In this document: positions 17,851 through 27,631 of the stretch, one piece after another | How positions within the stretch are numbered: the first letter of the stretch is position 1 | How the letters are laid out: every line of letters begins with the position of its first letter | Source: Rivularia sp. PCC 7116 | Lineage (GTDB): Bacteria; Cyanobacteriota; Cyanobacteriia; Cyanobacteriales; Nostocaceae | Length of the DNA: 64,000 nt | Assembly: GCF_000316665.1 (NCBI RefSeq) | Contig: NC_019678.1 | Span: 5,580,001 to 5,644,000, forward strand | Direction: 5' to 3' | Notes under the pieces: model-generated | Told to the model about the DNA's origin: nothing | The model's database searches: none | The model's input: only the letters and a program-made list of their open reading frames with translations | Translations under genes and position numbers: made by a program

Positions 17851-18180
17851 ATGCAAACATATTATTACGTACTAGCTTCTCAACGCTTTTTATTAGAAGA
17901 GGAACCTTTAGAAGAGGTTTTGAAGGAGCGTACCCGCTATTACCACGAACAAGAGAAAGAAATCGATTTTTGGTTAGTTAAACAACCAGCTTTTCTGGAA
18001 GCTGCGGCGATGTCTGAAATTAAGACTAAGTGTCCCCAGCCAGCAGCAGCGGTGGTTTCTACCAATTCTCAATTTATTACTTGGTTGAAGCTACGTTTAG
18101 AATATGTGGCAACGGGAGAATTTCAAGCACCATCGCCGGAAATTCCTAATGCTTTAGCATCTCTAGCTCCTGTTTCTTAA
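17851..18180 (+). CDS. ycf54: Ycf54, accessory factor of Mg-protoporphyrin monomethyl ester cyclase
   Basis: 109 residues from the ATG at 17851 (a GTG two codons earlier is also in frame). Beginning MQTYYYVLASQRFLLEEE, followed by EIDFWLVKQPAFLEA and ITWLKLRLEYVATGEF, it matches the Ycf54/DUF2488 family along its whole length. Ycf54 is needed for normal activity of the oxidative cyclase (AcsF/CycI) that forms ring E in chlorophyll synthesis. The Shine-Dalgarno is weak (AAGAG). It is flanked by unrelated genes and likely has its own promoter. Confidence 0.93.
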   Translation: MQTYYYVLASQRFLLEEEPLEEVLKERTRYYHEQEKEIDFWLVKQPAFLEAAAMSEIKTKCPQPAAAVVSTNSQFITWLKLRLEYVATGEFQAPSPEIPNALASLAPVS

Positions 18181-18383
18181 GGAGGAGATTTCTAGTAAAA
18201 TACATCGTATTGATGGGTACGAATAGTTACCTTCTTATCTTTTCTCAAAGCGGGTGCGGCTCATCCCCCGCCCGATTTAGTAGTTTCTAATTCTAATTAA
18301 TTAGGAAATTTCAGCTTTAGAAGAAATCAAGAAATATTGATAAAGTTTTTTTTACTATGGCGTGTTTTAGGGGAATAAAATCT

Positions 18384-19064
18384 ATGAATCCGATTAATTT
18401 AAGTATTTTAAGCAAATTTAAAATACCAGCCGCTTTAGTTTTATCAACAGCGGGTTTGCTATGCGGTATCAATTCTGGCTCAGCCCAAGCAAATCTTCCC
18501 ACTTGTCAAGCTCCCAGAATGGGCGAATATTTATTATTAGTAGTTAGTCCTACAAAAGATAATCAAACCCAATTAAAGCGGGTTTTACCAACAAAAATCA
18601 CAACCAATACCTGTAAATATCTCGACGATACAGTTACCCGTATCGGTGGATTTAAGAAAATTGACGATGCCAATCGCTGGGCAAGGTATATTAAAGATTC
18701 TGCTGGCTTATCTGGAATAATTACAACAAGACCTACAGCTACACCAACACCGTCTCAAGCAGGAACTCGAGGAGCGCAAGCGAGTACCGTTAGCTACAAA
18801 CCTCGCCGCTTGGGCAGCGGTTACGCTGTATTAGTAGATTACTACAATCGTCCTCAATTAGCATCTGACGTTGGTAAAGCTGTTAAAGGAGACGTAGGTT
18901 TTGTTGCTTACGGAAGAAGACCTTATTTATTAGCAACTTACACTAGCGATCAAAAAGAAGCTTATCAAACTTTAGAAGAACTTTCCAAACGCGGCTTTTT
19001 CGCCATCATCGTTGATAGTGAGAAAGTGATGCTATTGCGTTCCGTTGTTAATTTACCGAATTAG
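18384..19064 (+). CDS. Exported hypothetical protein
   Basis: 226 residues from the ATG at 18384, preceded by AGGGGAA; an in-frame ATG at 18357 would add nine residues without a better ribosome site. The N-terminus has a signal peptide (IPAALVLSTAGLLCGINSGSAQA). The mature part has two similar halves, one around MGEYLLLVVSPTKDNQTQLK ... RIGGFKKIDDANRWARYI and one around GYAVLVDYYNRPQLASDV ... YTSDQKEAYQTLEELSKRG, reminiscent of SPOR-like repeats, joined by a Thr/Pro linker. Conserved-looking cyanobacterial envelope protein of unknown function. Confidence 0.7.
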   Translation: MNPINLSILSKFKIPAALVLSTAGLLCGINSGSAQANLPTCQAPRMGEYLLLVVSPTKDNQTQLKRVLPTKITTNTCKYLDDTVTRIGGFKKIDDANRWARYIKDSAGLSGIITTRPTATPTPSQAGTRGAQASTVSYKPRRLGSGYAVLVDYYNRPQLASDVGKAVKGDVGFVAYGRRPYLLATYTSDQKEAYQTLEELSKRGFFAIIVDSEKVMLLRSVVNLPN

Positions 19065-19147
19065 TTGATGATCCACACCCGACCGGTGAAAGTTGATAGT
19101 TGATAGTTGTTCTACTAACCACTAACTACTAACCACTAACCACTAGC

Positions 19148-19603
19148 TTAATAAGCTGCTTGAGCTAACCAAGAAACGGTGACACCCAAAGCCGAACCGG
19201 CTATGACTTGAAAGGGTGTATGTCCGAGTAATTCTTTGAGACGCTCGGCAGCGATTTCTGGATGATCGTGAAACATTTCATCAATAACTTGGTTGAGGAT
19301 GCGTGCTTGTTTTCCGGCAGCTTGACGGACTCCAGCAGCATCGTACATTACAATAATGGCGAAAATAGCAGCCAAAGCGAACTCGGGGGAAGCCCAGCCG
19401 ATAGTTTGTCCGACACCAGCAGCCAAAGCCGTTACTAAAGCCGAATGAGCGCTGGGCATACCTCCAGTGGTCACTAAAACACTCGCACTCACTTTACGGT
19501 TCTTGATAAACTCGATTAAGAGCTTTAAAGCCTGGGCTGTTAAACAAGCTATCAAGGCAACTATTAGTACGTGGTTGTCAAAGATATTGCCTATGTCTTG
19601 CAT
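19148..19603 (-). CDS. Divergent PAP2 / haloperoxidase-related membrane protein (DUF212)
   Basis: 151 residues, about four membrane segments. The pattern TGGMPSAHSALVTALAAGVG, DAAGVRQAAGKQARILN and LKELLGHTPFQVIAGSALG defines the divergent PAP2 family (PF02681), whose members carry the SxH and H of acid phosphatases in a compact membrane protein. It may dephosphorylate lipid phosphates; its position directly downstream of crtE (19699, same strand, 95 bp apart) hints at a link with isoprenoid or lipid diphosphates. Conserved pairing is an inference. Confidence 0.85.
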   Translation of the reverse strand: MQDIGNIFDNHVLIVALIACLTAQALKLLIEFIKNRKVSASVLVTTGGMPSAHSALVTALAAGVGQTIGWASPEFALAAIFAIIVMYDAAGVRQAAGKQARILNQVIDEMFHDHPEIAAERLKELLGHTPFQVIAGSALGVTVSWLAQAAY

Positions 19604-19698
19604 GGTATTACGGTTGAATTAGGGTAATATTAGCAGTGGTTGTGCGCGTGAGGAAGTGTGGGACACTACTTATTCACATCCCAAATCTAAAAATTGAA

Positions 19699-20634
19699 TT
19701 AGTTACTGCGACTGGTGATGAAATAAGCGAGGGCAACTAAAGGTTTAGCTTGCTCTCCGAATGGTTCTAATTCAGCACAAGCGGCTTCTACAAGCAGTTG
19801 TGCTTGTTTCTTCGATTCTTCCAAGCCCCAAAGACTGGGATAGGTAACTTTCTGTGCTTCTAAGTCTTTACCAGCAGTTTTACCTAATTGCTCTTGGGTT
19901 GCGGTGATATCCAGAATATCATCAACTATCTGAAATGCAAGTCCAATATTTTGGGAATAGCGTTGGAGTTTTTGAATGTCTTCTGGGGATGTTCCCGATA
20001 AGATACCGCCACAAACAACACTGGCTTCTAAAAGGGCGGCTGTTTTATGGTTGTGAATAAAATTCAAAGTTTCTAAGGAAACATCTGTTTTTCCTTCCAT
20101 TTCTAAATCTACAACTTGTCCCCCCACTAAACCAGCAGCGCCCACCGCACGCCCCAAACGGGAAATTACCTGTAGAATTTGGGTTGGCGGCACATTTTTG
20201 GTGTTAGTTGCCACATATTCAAAAGCGTAAGCCAACAAACCATCCCCGGCTAAAATTGCTACATCATCGCCATATACTTTGTGATTGGTTAACTTACCGC
20301 GACGATAATCATCATTATCCATTGCCGGAAGGTCATCGTGAATTAAAGACATGGTGTGAATCATTTCCAAAGCGCAAGCCGTGGGCATTGCTATTTCGGT
20401 ATTGCCACCAGTCATTTCACAAGTAGCCAAACATAAAATTGGACGCAAGCGCTTGCCTCCAGCTAAGAGAGAATAGCGCATTGCTTCATAGATTTTTTCT
20501 GGATAAACTACGGCAATGGAATTATCCAAAGCTGTTTCCACAAGTTTTTGTCGTTCCTTGAGATAAACCGATAAATCAAACTTTGATTGTTTAGATTCCG
20601 TTTCATTTTTTGTCAGATTATCTGCTGCAACCAT
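19699..20634 (-). CDS. crtE: Geranylgeranyl diphosphate synthase
   Basis: 311 residues, usual length. Catalyses chain elongation with isopentenyl diphosphate to GGPP, precursor of carotenoids, phytol and plastoquinone. The first Asp-rich motif is in [18 protein letters not shown] and the second in [31 protein letters not shown] and [12 protein letters not shown] complete the trans-prenyltransferase signature. The ATG at 20634 has AAGGA eight bases upstream. Same strand as folD (20692), which ends 58 bp upstream, so the two may be cotranscribed, although a short-repeat tract separates them. Confidence 0.93.
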   Translation of the reverse strand: MVAADNLTKNETESKQSKFDLSVYLKERQKLVETALDNSIAVVYPEKIYEAMRYSLLAGGKRLRPILCLATCEMTGGNTEIAMPTACALEMIHTMSLIHDDLPAMDNDDYRRGKLTNHKVYGDDVAILAGDGLLAYAFEYVATNTKNVPPTQILQVISRLGRAVGAAGLVGGQVVDLEMEGKTDVSLETLNFIHNHKTAALLEASVVCGGILSGTSPEDIQKLQRYSQNIGLAFQIVDDILDITATQEQLGKTAGKDLEAQKVTYPSLWGLEESKKQAQLLVEAACAELEPFGEQAKPLVALAYFITSRSN

Positions 20635-20691
20635 TGTAAATGTCCTTAATTTCCTGGTAATTGGTAATGGGTAATTGGTAATGGGTAATTG

Positions 20692-21570
20692 TTAACTGTT
20701 CGCTGTTAACTGGTAACTGCTAACAGTATTTTCCAACAACATTGCAACAGTCATAGGTCCAATACCACCGGGTACTGGGGTAAGATAATCTGCAACGGTT
20801 GCAACTTCATCAAACCTGACATCACCAATTAAGCGACTTTTGCCGTTTTCGTCAGTTATGCGGTTTATCCCCACATCTACCACAACTGCGCCCTCTTTCA
20901 CCATTTGGGCGGTAATTAATTGAGGAATTCCCACCGCACTCACCAGGATATCGGCATTTTTTGTAATATCTTGTAAATTTTGGGTGCGCGAATGAGCCAT
21001 AGTAACGGTGGCATTCGCTGCTAATAACATCATCGACATTGGTTTCCCTACCAAAATCGAACGTCCCAATACTACAGCTTGTTTTCCTTCTAAGGAAATT
21101 GAATATTCCTGCAACAAACGCATTACCCCCGCAGGAGTACAGCTGCGTAATCCCGGCTCTCCCCTTAACAATTTTCCTAAATTCAGGGGGTGGAGTCCAT
21201 CAACGTCTTTTTCCGGAGCAATTTGGTGTAGTAGAGCGACTGCATCCAAATGAGGAGGGAGAGGTAGCTGTACTAAAATCCCATCGACTCGTTCGTCAGA
21301 ATTTAAATTATGAATTACTTCTTGAAGTTCGTTAAAACTGGTTTCGGTGGGAAAATGCCGGTTAAACGAAGTAATTCCCACCTTGGTGCAAGCTCGTTCC
21401 TTGTTGCGGACATAAGCAGCGCTTGCGGGATTATCGCCAACCATCAACACCGCTAAACCAGGAGTACGTCCTACTTTAGATTTGAGTTGGGCTATCTTAG
21501 TAGAAAGTTGTTCGTGAATTTTTAAGCCTAGAGCTTTACCGTCAAGCAGTTGTGCTGTTTTTGTTTCCAT
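20692..21570 (-). CDS. folD: Bifunctional methylene-THF dehydrogenase / methenyl-THF cyclohydrolase
   Basis: 292 residues from the ATG at 21570 (a TTG two codons upstream is also open). FolD interconverts 5,10-methylene-THF and 10-formyl-THF with NADP. Motifs: [17 protein letters not shown] with the catalytic Lys, [40 protein letters not shown] and the cofactor loop [10 protein letters not shown], then [15 protein letters not shown] at the C-terminus. Length and motifs are complete. It precedes crtE on the same strand. The 3' end abuts a heptamer-repeat tract. Confidence 0.95.
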   Translation of the reverse strand: METKTAQLLDGKALGLKIHEQLSTKIAQLKSKVGRTPGLAVLMVGDNPASAAYVRNKERACTKVGITSFNRHFPTETSFNELQEVIHNLNSDERVDGILVQLPLPPHLDAVALLHQIAPEKDVDGLHPLNLGKLLRGEPGLRSCTPAGVMRLLQEYSISLEGKQAVVLGRSILVGKPMSMMLLAANATVTMAHSRTQNLQDITKNADILVSAVGIPQLITAQMVKEGAVVVDVGINRITDENGKSRLIGDVRFDEVATVADYLTPVPGGIGPMTVAMLLENTVSSYQLTANS

Positions 21571-21761
21571 GAGCAATTTTAAGTCAGTAAATACGCCACG
21601 GCATTCACCATATTAAATATCTTCTCAGATAGTTTGCTGTACGCTCAATAGAATTTATCAAGGAAAAAGTTTTATAAACTTGGGATGGCTGGGAACTATA
21701 TATATGAAAATTACGACAAACCAAGCGAGTCATGGTTAGATTACTCAATAAGGTGCCTAAA

Positions 21762-22136
21762 ATGCAACGAGTCAAAAGCAAAATGTTTCTTTGGGGTTTA
21801 GCTCCTTGCTTAATCTCGGGACTATTAAGTTGCAGCAACTTGAGCGAATACGGAATGAACGCCATCGGCGTAAATGTTACTTCCATTGGCGAGTTAAAAC
21901 CTCCTAAAAGCGATAACGAAGCTCCCGTTTACATTCAAGGCAAGGTAGAAAGAAAAGTACCTTTGTTAGAGCAACAAATGTATCAGATCGAGGACTCTAC
22001 TGGCAAAGTTTGGGTATTAACCAATCAAAACAGTTGGAAGGTAGGAGACAAAGTTGTAGTTAAAGCATTACCCCAGTACGAAAGCATTCCTGTATCTGGT
22101 ACCGATTTAGGGGAAGTTTATTTGGAAGAGAAGTAA
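21762..22136 (+). CDS. Small lipoprotein with OB-like fold
   Basis: 124 residues from the ATG at 21762, preceded by AAGGTG; an ATG 30 bases upstream is in frame but gives an unusual signal sequence. The N-terminus (KMFLWGLAPCLISGLLSCSN) is a lipoprotein signal with lipobox LLSC. The rest (APVYIQGKVERKVPLLEQQ, YQIEDSTGKVWVLT, WKVGDKVVVKALPQY) resembles a five-stranded OB fold, as in nucleic-acid or cation-binding periplasmic proteins. Function unknown. Divergent from folD, with about 190 bp between. Confidence 0.7.
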   Translation: MQRVKSKMFLWGLAPCLISGLLSCSNLSEYGMNAIGVNVTSIGELKPPKSDNEAPVYIQGKVERKVPLLEQQMYQIEDSTGKVWVLTNQNSWKVGDKVVVKALPQYESIPVSGTDLGEVYLEEK

Positions 22137-22214
22137 TTATTAATGGGTAATTGGTAATGGGTAATTGGTAATTATGAAGCTTAGATTATGATTGATTTTT
22201 ATAAATAGCTAACA

Positions 22215-22661
22215 ATGGATAATCAACAGGTGCATCATGTCGCGATCGCTATTCTCTACAAAGACAATAAATTTCTCATGCAGTTGCGAGATAATATCCC
22301 AACTATTCCCTATCCGGGTTACTGGGCATTTTTTGGCGGACATATTGAACCCGGTGAAACTCCCGAAGTTGCCGTGAGAAGGGAAGTTATAGAAGAAATC
22401 AGCTATACATTACCAGAAAAAATTTACGAATTTGGTCGTTATGACTCGGAAAAAGCAGTACGTCACGTTTTCCACGCACCATTAGAAGTTGAACTAGATA
22501 AACTAGTCCTCGGTGAAGGTTGGGATATGGGTTTAGTAACCCCCGAAGAAATCCGCAACGGTAAATGTTATTCAGCAGCAGCAGCAGAAGAAAGACCTTT
22601 AGGTGATGTGCATCAACAGATTTTGCTCGATTTTATTAAATTGGGAATAGGTAATGGGTAA
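22215..22661 (+). CDS. Nudix hydrolase
   Basis: 148 residues. The Nudix box is complete: GGHIEPGETPEVAVRREVIEE (first and last G/E aligned with GX5EX7REUXEE), placed at about residues 39-60 as usual. The family hydrolyses nucleoside diphosphates linked to other groups with Mg2+; the specific substrate cannot be read from sequence. Follows the OB-fold lipoprotein after 78 bp that contain a short-repeat tract; the 3' end also runs into such repeats. Confidence 0.88.
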   Translation: MDNQQVHHVAIAILYKDNKFLMQLRDNIPTIPYPGYWAFFGGHIEPGETPEVAVRREVIEEISYTLPEKIYEFGRYDSEKAVRHVFHAPLEVELDKLVLGEGWDMGLVTPEEIRNGKCYSAAAAEERPLGDVHQQILLDFIKLGIGNG

Positions 22662-24146
22662 TTGGTACTCCTATCCCGCTCTAAGATTTCCGGCTAAAAA
22701 TTTCTCCCTCACTCTCTCCCTCTCTCACTCCCTCCCTCAATCCAAACGGTAATCTTCTGCCGGGAAGGGAGTAATAGGTAATAGGGGATTGGACATGAAG
22801 GATTAGTCATTGGGCAATATTTGTAATATTTGGATATAGCTAGGGATTTGTTCGGCTCCCACTACCGTCTGTTTTTTTATTTGAAATTTTTACCAATTCC
22901 CCATTACCCATTACCCATTCCCAATTACCAATGCCCAATCCCCCATGCCCCATGCCCTATTCCCACTATCAATTACCTTTCTCCAAAAAATAATTCACAA
23001 ACTTTCCGGAATAGATGGAAATACGGTGGAAGTAATAATTAACTTGACGAATTATATAGCCAATTTTTATAAGGAAACCGGGGAACTTCACTTATAACCC
23101 CGCTAATTATGAAAAGCTCAGTCTTAACAACTGGGCTTTTCTTATTTTTAGATGGGGAATTGGGAATTGGGGATTGGGCATGGGGCATTGGGGATGGGAG
23201 ATTATAAATACCTTTTCCACTAAAATCGCGCTCCCCGTCAGCATACCTCTGGAGCAATTCTTCACCATCCATTATTTAATTTCTCTTCCACCTCTTTCCT
23301 CTGCGTTCTCTGCGTCCTCTGCGGTTTTTTTAATTAATAAAGCAATCGCTACAACAAAAACAGAAAACCTTATTATTTCACCAATTTATCTTTCAACCTC
23401 AACAAAAACCCCAAAACCACCTTTATATAATCAAAACTTTTCCTAAAACCCTTAATTCATCAAACTTCTGTATTCATATTCCTTCACAACCTCGTTACCA
23501 AACTTCACATAACTAATTTAATTGACAGTATTCTCAATTAGCCCATGAGATTACAAGACTTTCCGCTGTAACATGCTATTGTTATTTTGAGGGAAGCAGT
23601 TTATTCACTTTTCAAATTTACGATAATTTTAAAAAATAAATCTCTTAATTCAACAGCAAATAGCCTCATATTTACATCATTGACGTACTACAAGATTAAT
23701 ATTTTAGAGAAAAACAGCCAAAAATGCTCTATGTTCAAATTAAGCAATGTGAATTTTGCTGTGATTGATAATACTAAAAACAGCTTTGATAAGTACGGAT
23801 ATTGACAAAAAAGTTGTTATACCATTTCTTTATAAAGATGCGCCGAATTCAGCCCCTGAAGAGGGGCTTTGTTTGGTTAGCCCCACTCTTACAGAGTGAG
23901 GGCGTTTAGCGCAGCCTCATACAGAATTGGTATTAGTAGTTAGTGGATAGTTGTTGGTGGTTAAGAATTAGGAATTAAAAGTTGAAAGTTTAAATTTGAA
24001 ATATTAATTTCTCTTCGTCTCTCCTAATTACCAATGCCTCATGCCCAATCCCCCATGCCCAATTCCCAAATAAAAAGTATTCGGTTGAACTAGCCCAACA
24101 AGCTAAAACCGCAATAAACTAATAACTATTGTGGATTTACGGTGCT
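22662..24146. other. Long repeat-rich intergenic region, no convincing gene
   Basis: Almost 1.5 kb without a convincing gene. Contains several heptamer tracts (22893-22970, 23154-23205, 24030-24070), CTCCCTC-rich stretches near 22700-22740, a CTCTGCGTTCTCTGCGTCC repeat near 23300-23325, an AGCCCCTGAAGAGGGGCT hairpin near 23852 and a GCGTTTAGCGC palindrome near 23902. Short frames here (for example 23587-23805) lack ribosome sites and are biased AT-rich, so they are not called. A terminator-like hairpin at 23112 suggests an unidentified small transcript may end there. Confidence 0.6.
23112..23150 (+). terminator. Rho-independent terminator-like hairpin
   Basis: AAAAGCTCAG (23112-23121) pairs with CTGGGCTTTT (23131-23140), followed by CTTATTTTT. 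No gene ends just upstream on the plus strand. A second potential hairpin, GGGG..CCCC, lies immediately before it at about 23079-23101, so this could be the 3' end of a small RNA; that is inference. Confidence 0.5.
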
Positions 24147-25232
24147 ATGGCTGTTATGTTCAAACTGCCGCGATGGTTAAGTTTAGGATTGGCTTTTCCG
24201 TTGTTTATTCTGAATGCTTGGGTATTGCTTGGGGTTATCAATTATCTTCAACCCTTAGTCAATATAGTTATTGCTGCGATATTATTAGCTTTTGTTTTAG
24301 AATATCCGATTGGTTTTTTGCAAAAACGACGGGTAAATCGTAATTTTGCAACTGCGGGAGTCTTATTATTAGCGCTGATAATATTTGCGGCTTTAGCAAT
24401 TACAGTACTACCGTTAATTCTCGAACAGGTAAACGAATTAGTTAATATATTGCCAGCTTGGATTGATTCTGGTACGCAGCAGTTACAAACTTTTCAAAAT
24501 TGGGCTGCGACTCAACAGCTACCAATTAATCTTAGTGGTTTACTTCCCGATATACTAAATAGATTATCCAACCAAGTTCAAAGTTTAAGCGGAAGAATAA
24601 TAGGTTTAGCATTCGGTACAATCGGCAGCGTTTTCAATATTTTGCTGACGGTAGTGCTAACTTTGTACATGATTTTAAACGGCGATCGCCTGTGGGAGGG
24701 GATATTAAAATGGTTTCCCGAACGCATTGGTAAACAGGTAAGCGAGTCTTTGAGTGAAGACTTTCAGAACTACTTTATCGGACAAGCTACTTTAGCTACG
24801 ATTTTGGCAACTGGGTTAAGTTTAGCTTTTGTAGCGTTGCGAGTTCCTTTAAATTTATTATTTGCTTTAGTTATTGGATTTTTTGCTTTATTTCCTTTCG
24901 GTACTGGTATAGGAATTACTTTAGTTAGCTTATTGGTAGGGTTGAAAAACTTTTGGTTGGGAATCGAAGTTTTAACTGTAGCGGTAGCGATTGACCAATT
25001 TAACTATAATTTTGTAGCTCCACGCATTTTAAGTAAATTTACGGGCTTAAATCCAGTCTGGGTAGTAATTTCTTTGTTAATTGGAGCGAAATTGTTAGGA
25101 GTATTGGGATTATTAGTTGCGATTCCCTTGGGTAGCTTCTTTAAAAGCGTTGCCGATGGTTGGCGAGATGGGGAATTTAATATTGTTGATGAGAAGCAAT
25201 TGGAAGAAGAAAAGTTAGGAGTAGAAAGTTAG
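24147..25232 (+). CDS. AI-2E family transporter (PerM/UPF0118-like)
   Basis: 361 residues from the ATG at 24147 (frame also opens with GTG at 24129). About eight membrane helices: an N-terminal pair, a long amphipathic central region (VNILPAWIDSGTQQLQTFQN ... LLPDILNRLSNQVQSLSGR) and a C-terminal cluster with GIGITLVSLLVGLKNFW and DQFNYNFVAPRILSKFTGLNPVWVV, the family signature. Members export or exchange diverse small molecules or Na+; the substrate here is unknown. The C-terminus is a charged cytoplasmic tail. Confidence 0.85.
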   Translation: MAVMFKLPRWLSLGLAFPLFILNAWVLLGVINYLQPLVNIVIAAILLAFVLEYPIGFLQKRRVNRNFATAGVLLLALIIFAALAITVLPLILEQVNELVNILPAWIDSGTQQLQTFQNWAATQQLPINLSGLLPDILNRLSNQVQSLSGRIIGLAFGTIGSVFNILLTVVLTLYMILNGDRLWEGILKWFPERIGKQVSESLSEDFQNYFIGQATLATILATGLSLAFVALRVPLNLLFALVIGFFALFPFGTGIGITLVSLLVGLKNFWLGIEVLTVAVAIDQFNYNFVAPRILSKFTGLNPVWVVISLLIGAKLLGVLGLLVAIPLGSFFKSVADGWRDGEFNIVDEKQLEEEKLGVES

Positions 25233-25453
25233 GAATAATTAAATTGGAAATTCATCTTAATTTAATATTTTCTTCATATTGTCATTTCTGTGTCACATTT
25301 GTCTGGGATGCTTAAACACAATTGAATTCGGGGTACAGAGTCATGAATCAACTCTGGTTATGGAAAAGAAAGAAGAAAAATATTTATATCAGTCCCGAGA
25401 CTGAAATAATGCAGTTAGTATCATAAATTTTCGCATCAAAGGATGGTACTAAC

Positions 25454-26815
25454 GTGAGTAACTCGAAAAAGAAACTGACAGTATCGCTCGAATTGTCGGA
25501 AAAACAAGCTTCTCTAGGATTATTCGATGCTGTTTCGATAATTGTGGGGATTGTCATTGGAGCGGGAATTTTTGAAACTCCTGCTTTGGTAGCTGCAAAT
25601 GCTGGCAATGGAATAAAGTTAATTGGGCTGTGGCTTGTTGGTGGTATCATCTCTTTAATTGGAGCTTTATGCTTTGCAGAGTTGGCAACAACTTATCCCC
25701 ATCCAGGTGGTAGCTATTACTATCTACACCGCGCATTCGGTAAACGAATTGCTTTTTTATTTGCTTGGGCACGTTTGAGTGTAGTGCAAACTGGTTCGAT
25801 TGCTCTTTTGGCGTTTGTTTTTGGTGACTATACCGCACAGATATTTAGTTTAGATGGCTTAGGTAATATTGGTAATTATTCAGCATCTATCTATGCGGGT
25901 TTAGCCATAATTATCTCAACTGGGTTGAATATTATTGGGATTCGGCAAGGTAAACGAGCGCAAAACTGGTTAAGCGTTTTAAAAATTTTGGGTTTGATTT
26001 TAGTTGTAATTGCTGGGTTGATTTTCGCATTCACTTTTGCTCCCGCTCAACCACCACCTACCTCGTCGAATGCTTCTAATAATTTGGGTTTAGGATTAGT
26101 CTTCGTGCTTTTGAGTTATGGAGGTTGGAATGAAGCAGCTTTTATTTCTGCTGAATTAAAAAATGCCAAACGCAATATTCTACGCTCTCTAATATTAAGT
26201 ATTGGCATCATCACGGCTATTTATATACTGATTAATTTTGCTTACCTCCAAGGTTTGGGAATCAATGGAATGGCTAACTCTAAAGCTGTCGCTGCTGATT
26301 TAATGCGGCAAGCTAATGGTGAATCTGGAGCAATTTTTATTAGTTTGCTAATTAGTATTTCCACCCTGGGAGCGCTCAATGCCAGTGTTCTCACTGGAGC
26401 CAGAAGTAACTATGCTTTAGGAAAGGATTTCTCGCTGTTTTCCTTCCTGGGAAAGTGGAACAATGCTACTAATACCCCAACAAATGCATATCTGCTTCAA
26501 GGAATCATTGCTTTAGCATTGATAGTGCTAGGAAGCATAACCCGCAAAGGTTTTGAAACTATGGTGGATTTTACAGCCCCAGTGTTTTGGTTCTTTTTCT
26601 TACTCTGTGGTTTGTCTCTGTTTATCTTAAGAAACCGAGAATTCCATGTAGAAAGAGCTTTCCAAGTTCCTCTCTATCCATTAACACCGATTATCTTTTG
26701 CCTGACTTGTGGTTATTTAATTTACTCAAGTACTGTTTATACGGGTATAGGTTCGCTTGTTGGTGTAGTTGTGGTTTTGATTGGAATTCCGTTAGCAGTG
26801 AGCAGTGAACAGTGA
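25454..26815 (+). CDS. APC-superfamily amino acid permease
   Basis: 453 residues, about twelve membrane helices. The N-terminal motif IIVGIVIGAGIFETPALVAANAG is the APC substrate/Na+ site of helix 1; LCFAELATTYPHPGGSYYYL and YGGWNEAAFISAELKNAKRN follow. Likely a proton-coupled amino acid or polyamine carrier in the cytoplasmic membrane. The start is GTG at 25454, with AAAGGATGG upstream. The last codons (VSSEQ and the TGA stop) are formed by the GTGAGCAGTGAACAGTGA short repeat, so the original C-terminus has probably been replaced. Confidence 0.88.
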   Translation: MSNSKKKLTVSLELSEKQASLGLFDAVSIIVGIVIGAGIFETPALVAANAGNGIKLIGLWLVGGIISLIGALCFAELATTYPHPGGSYYYLHRAFGKRIAFLFAWARLSVVQTGSIALLAFVFGDYTAQIFSLDGLGNIGNYSASIYAGLAIIISTGLNIIGIRQGKRAQNWLSVLKILGLILVVIAGLIFAFTFAPAQPPPTSSNASNNLGLGLVFVLLSYGGWNEAAFISAELKNAKRNILRSLILSIGIITAIYILINFAYLQGLGINGMANSKAVAADLMRQANGESGAIFISLLISISTLGALNASVLTGARSNYALGKDFSLFSFLGKWNNATNTPTNAYLLQGIIALALIVLGSITRKGFETMVDFTAPVFWFFFLLCGLSLFILRNREFHVERAFQVPLYPLTPIIFCLTCGYLIYSSTVYTGIGSLVGVVVVLIGIPLAVSSEQ

Positions 26816-26876
26816 AGGGTGAATAATAGTTTCTATTCTTTTGGATGGGTATTAATTTAATCAAAGGAGAAAAAAC

Positions 26877-27527
26877 ATGATTGTCGAGCGTATCAAAACT
26901 TTAATTGTTATCGGTTTGAGTATTTCAACTTTAGGGATGATTAGCTGTAGCAAAGAGAGTGTTCAAGCGGAACAGAATCTAACGTCAGGAGATGAAACAC
27001 CATCAGTAAATATCTCAAAAACTCCAAAGGCTGATGTACCTTATGTACCAACAGCCAATGAAGTTGTGGAAAAAATGCTGAAAATGGCTAAGGTTTCTAG
27101 TAACGATGTTGTTTACGATTTGGGTAGCGGTGATGGACGTATTCCTATCGCTGCTGTTAAACAATACAATGCTCAAAAAGCTACTGGTGTGGAAATTAAT
27201 CCCGATTTAGTCAAAGAAAGTCGAGAAAATGCGAAAAAAGCCGGTGTTAGCGATAAAGTCGAGTTTTTACAGCAAGATTTATTCAAAACAAATTTTAGCG
27301 ATGCGACAGTGGTAACGCTTTATTTATTACCTGCAATCAACTTGAAACTGCGACCAAAATTATTACAGGAACTCAAACCAGGTACCCGAATCGTTTCCCA
27401 TGCTTTTGACATGGGTGATTGGAAACCAGAGCGCGTTGAGCAAGTAAGGGATAAAAACGGACGCAGCTATACCCTCTACCAATGGACTGTACCCGAAAAC
27501 GTTCCCAAAAATCTGCTTGAACAGTGA
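26877..27527 (+). CDS. Predicted lipoprotein with class I SAM-dependent methyltransferase domain
   Basis: 216 residues. A hydrophobic signal followed by LGMISCSKES gives a lipobox (MISC), then a ~45-residue linker and a Rossmann methyltransferase: motif I VVYDLGSGDGRIPIAA, acidic loop ATGVEINPDLVKES and EFLQQDLFKTNFSDATVV. Relatives are cyanobacterial or plant-type SAM proteins. The combination of an export signal with a SAM domain is odd, because SAM is cytoplasmic. Strong AAAGGAG seven bases before the ATG. The C-terminal LLEQ and stop again lie in an AACAGTGAACAG repeat. Confidence 0.75.
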   Translation: MIVERIKTLIVIGLSISTLGMISCSKESVQAEQNLTSGDETPSVNISKTPKADVPYVPTANEVVEKMLKMAKVSSNDVVYDLGSGDGRIPIAAVKQYNAQKATGVEINPDLVKESRENAKKAGVSDKVEFLQQDLFKTNFSDATVVTLYLLPAINLKLRPKLLQELKPGTRIVSHAFDMGDWKPERVEQVRDKNGRSYTLYQWTVPENVPKNLLEQ

Positions 27528-27588
27528 ACAGTTAGGAGTTAATAGTTATATTCCCCAATTACCCATTACCAATTCTCAATTCTCAAAT

Positions 27589-27617
27589 TTGCCAACATTC
27601 ATACTGGTATGTATGAT
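27589..27617 (+). promoter_or_regulatory. tetR promoter with operator in the spacer
   Basis: TTGCCA (27589-27594), 17-bp spacer, TATGAT (27612-27617). The spacer ends in the inverted repeat CATACTGGTATG (27600-27611). The same ACTGGTATG half-site recurs at 28321-28329 before the efflux adaptor gene, which suggests autoregulation by the TetR protein. Confidence 0.65.
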
Positions 27618-27631
27618 AGATAATCATATAT

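Noticed and set aside
18251-18282. GCGGG..CCCGC hairpin after ycf54 as a terminator
   Set aside because: No T tract follows and the stem is imperfect.
23587-23805. 72-codon frame in the long intergenic region
   Set aside because: No ribosome site, AT-driven composition and no motif; probably noise.
25343-25426. 27-codon frame starting MNQLWLWKRKKKNIYISPE before the APC permease
   Set aside because: Possible small peptide, but there is no clear Shine-Dalgarno and no recognisable homology; length is within chance for this region.
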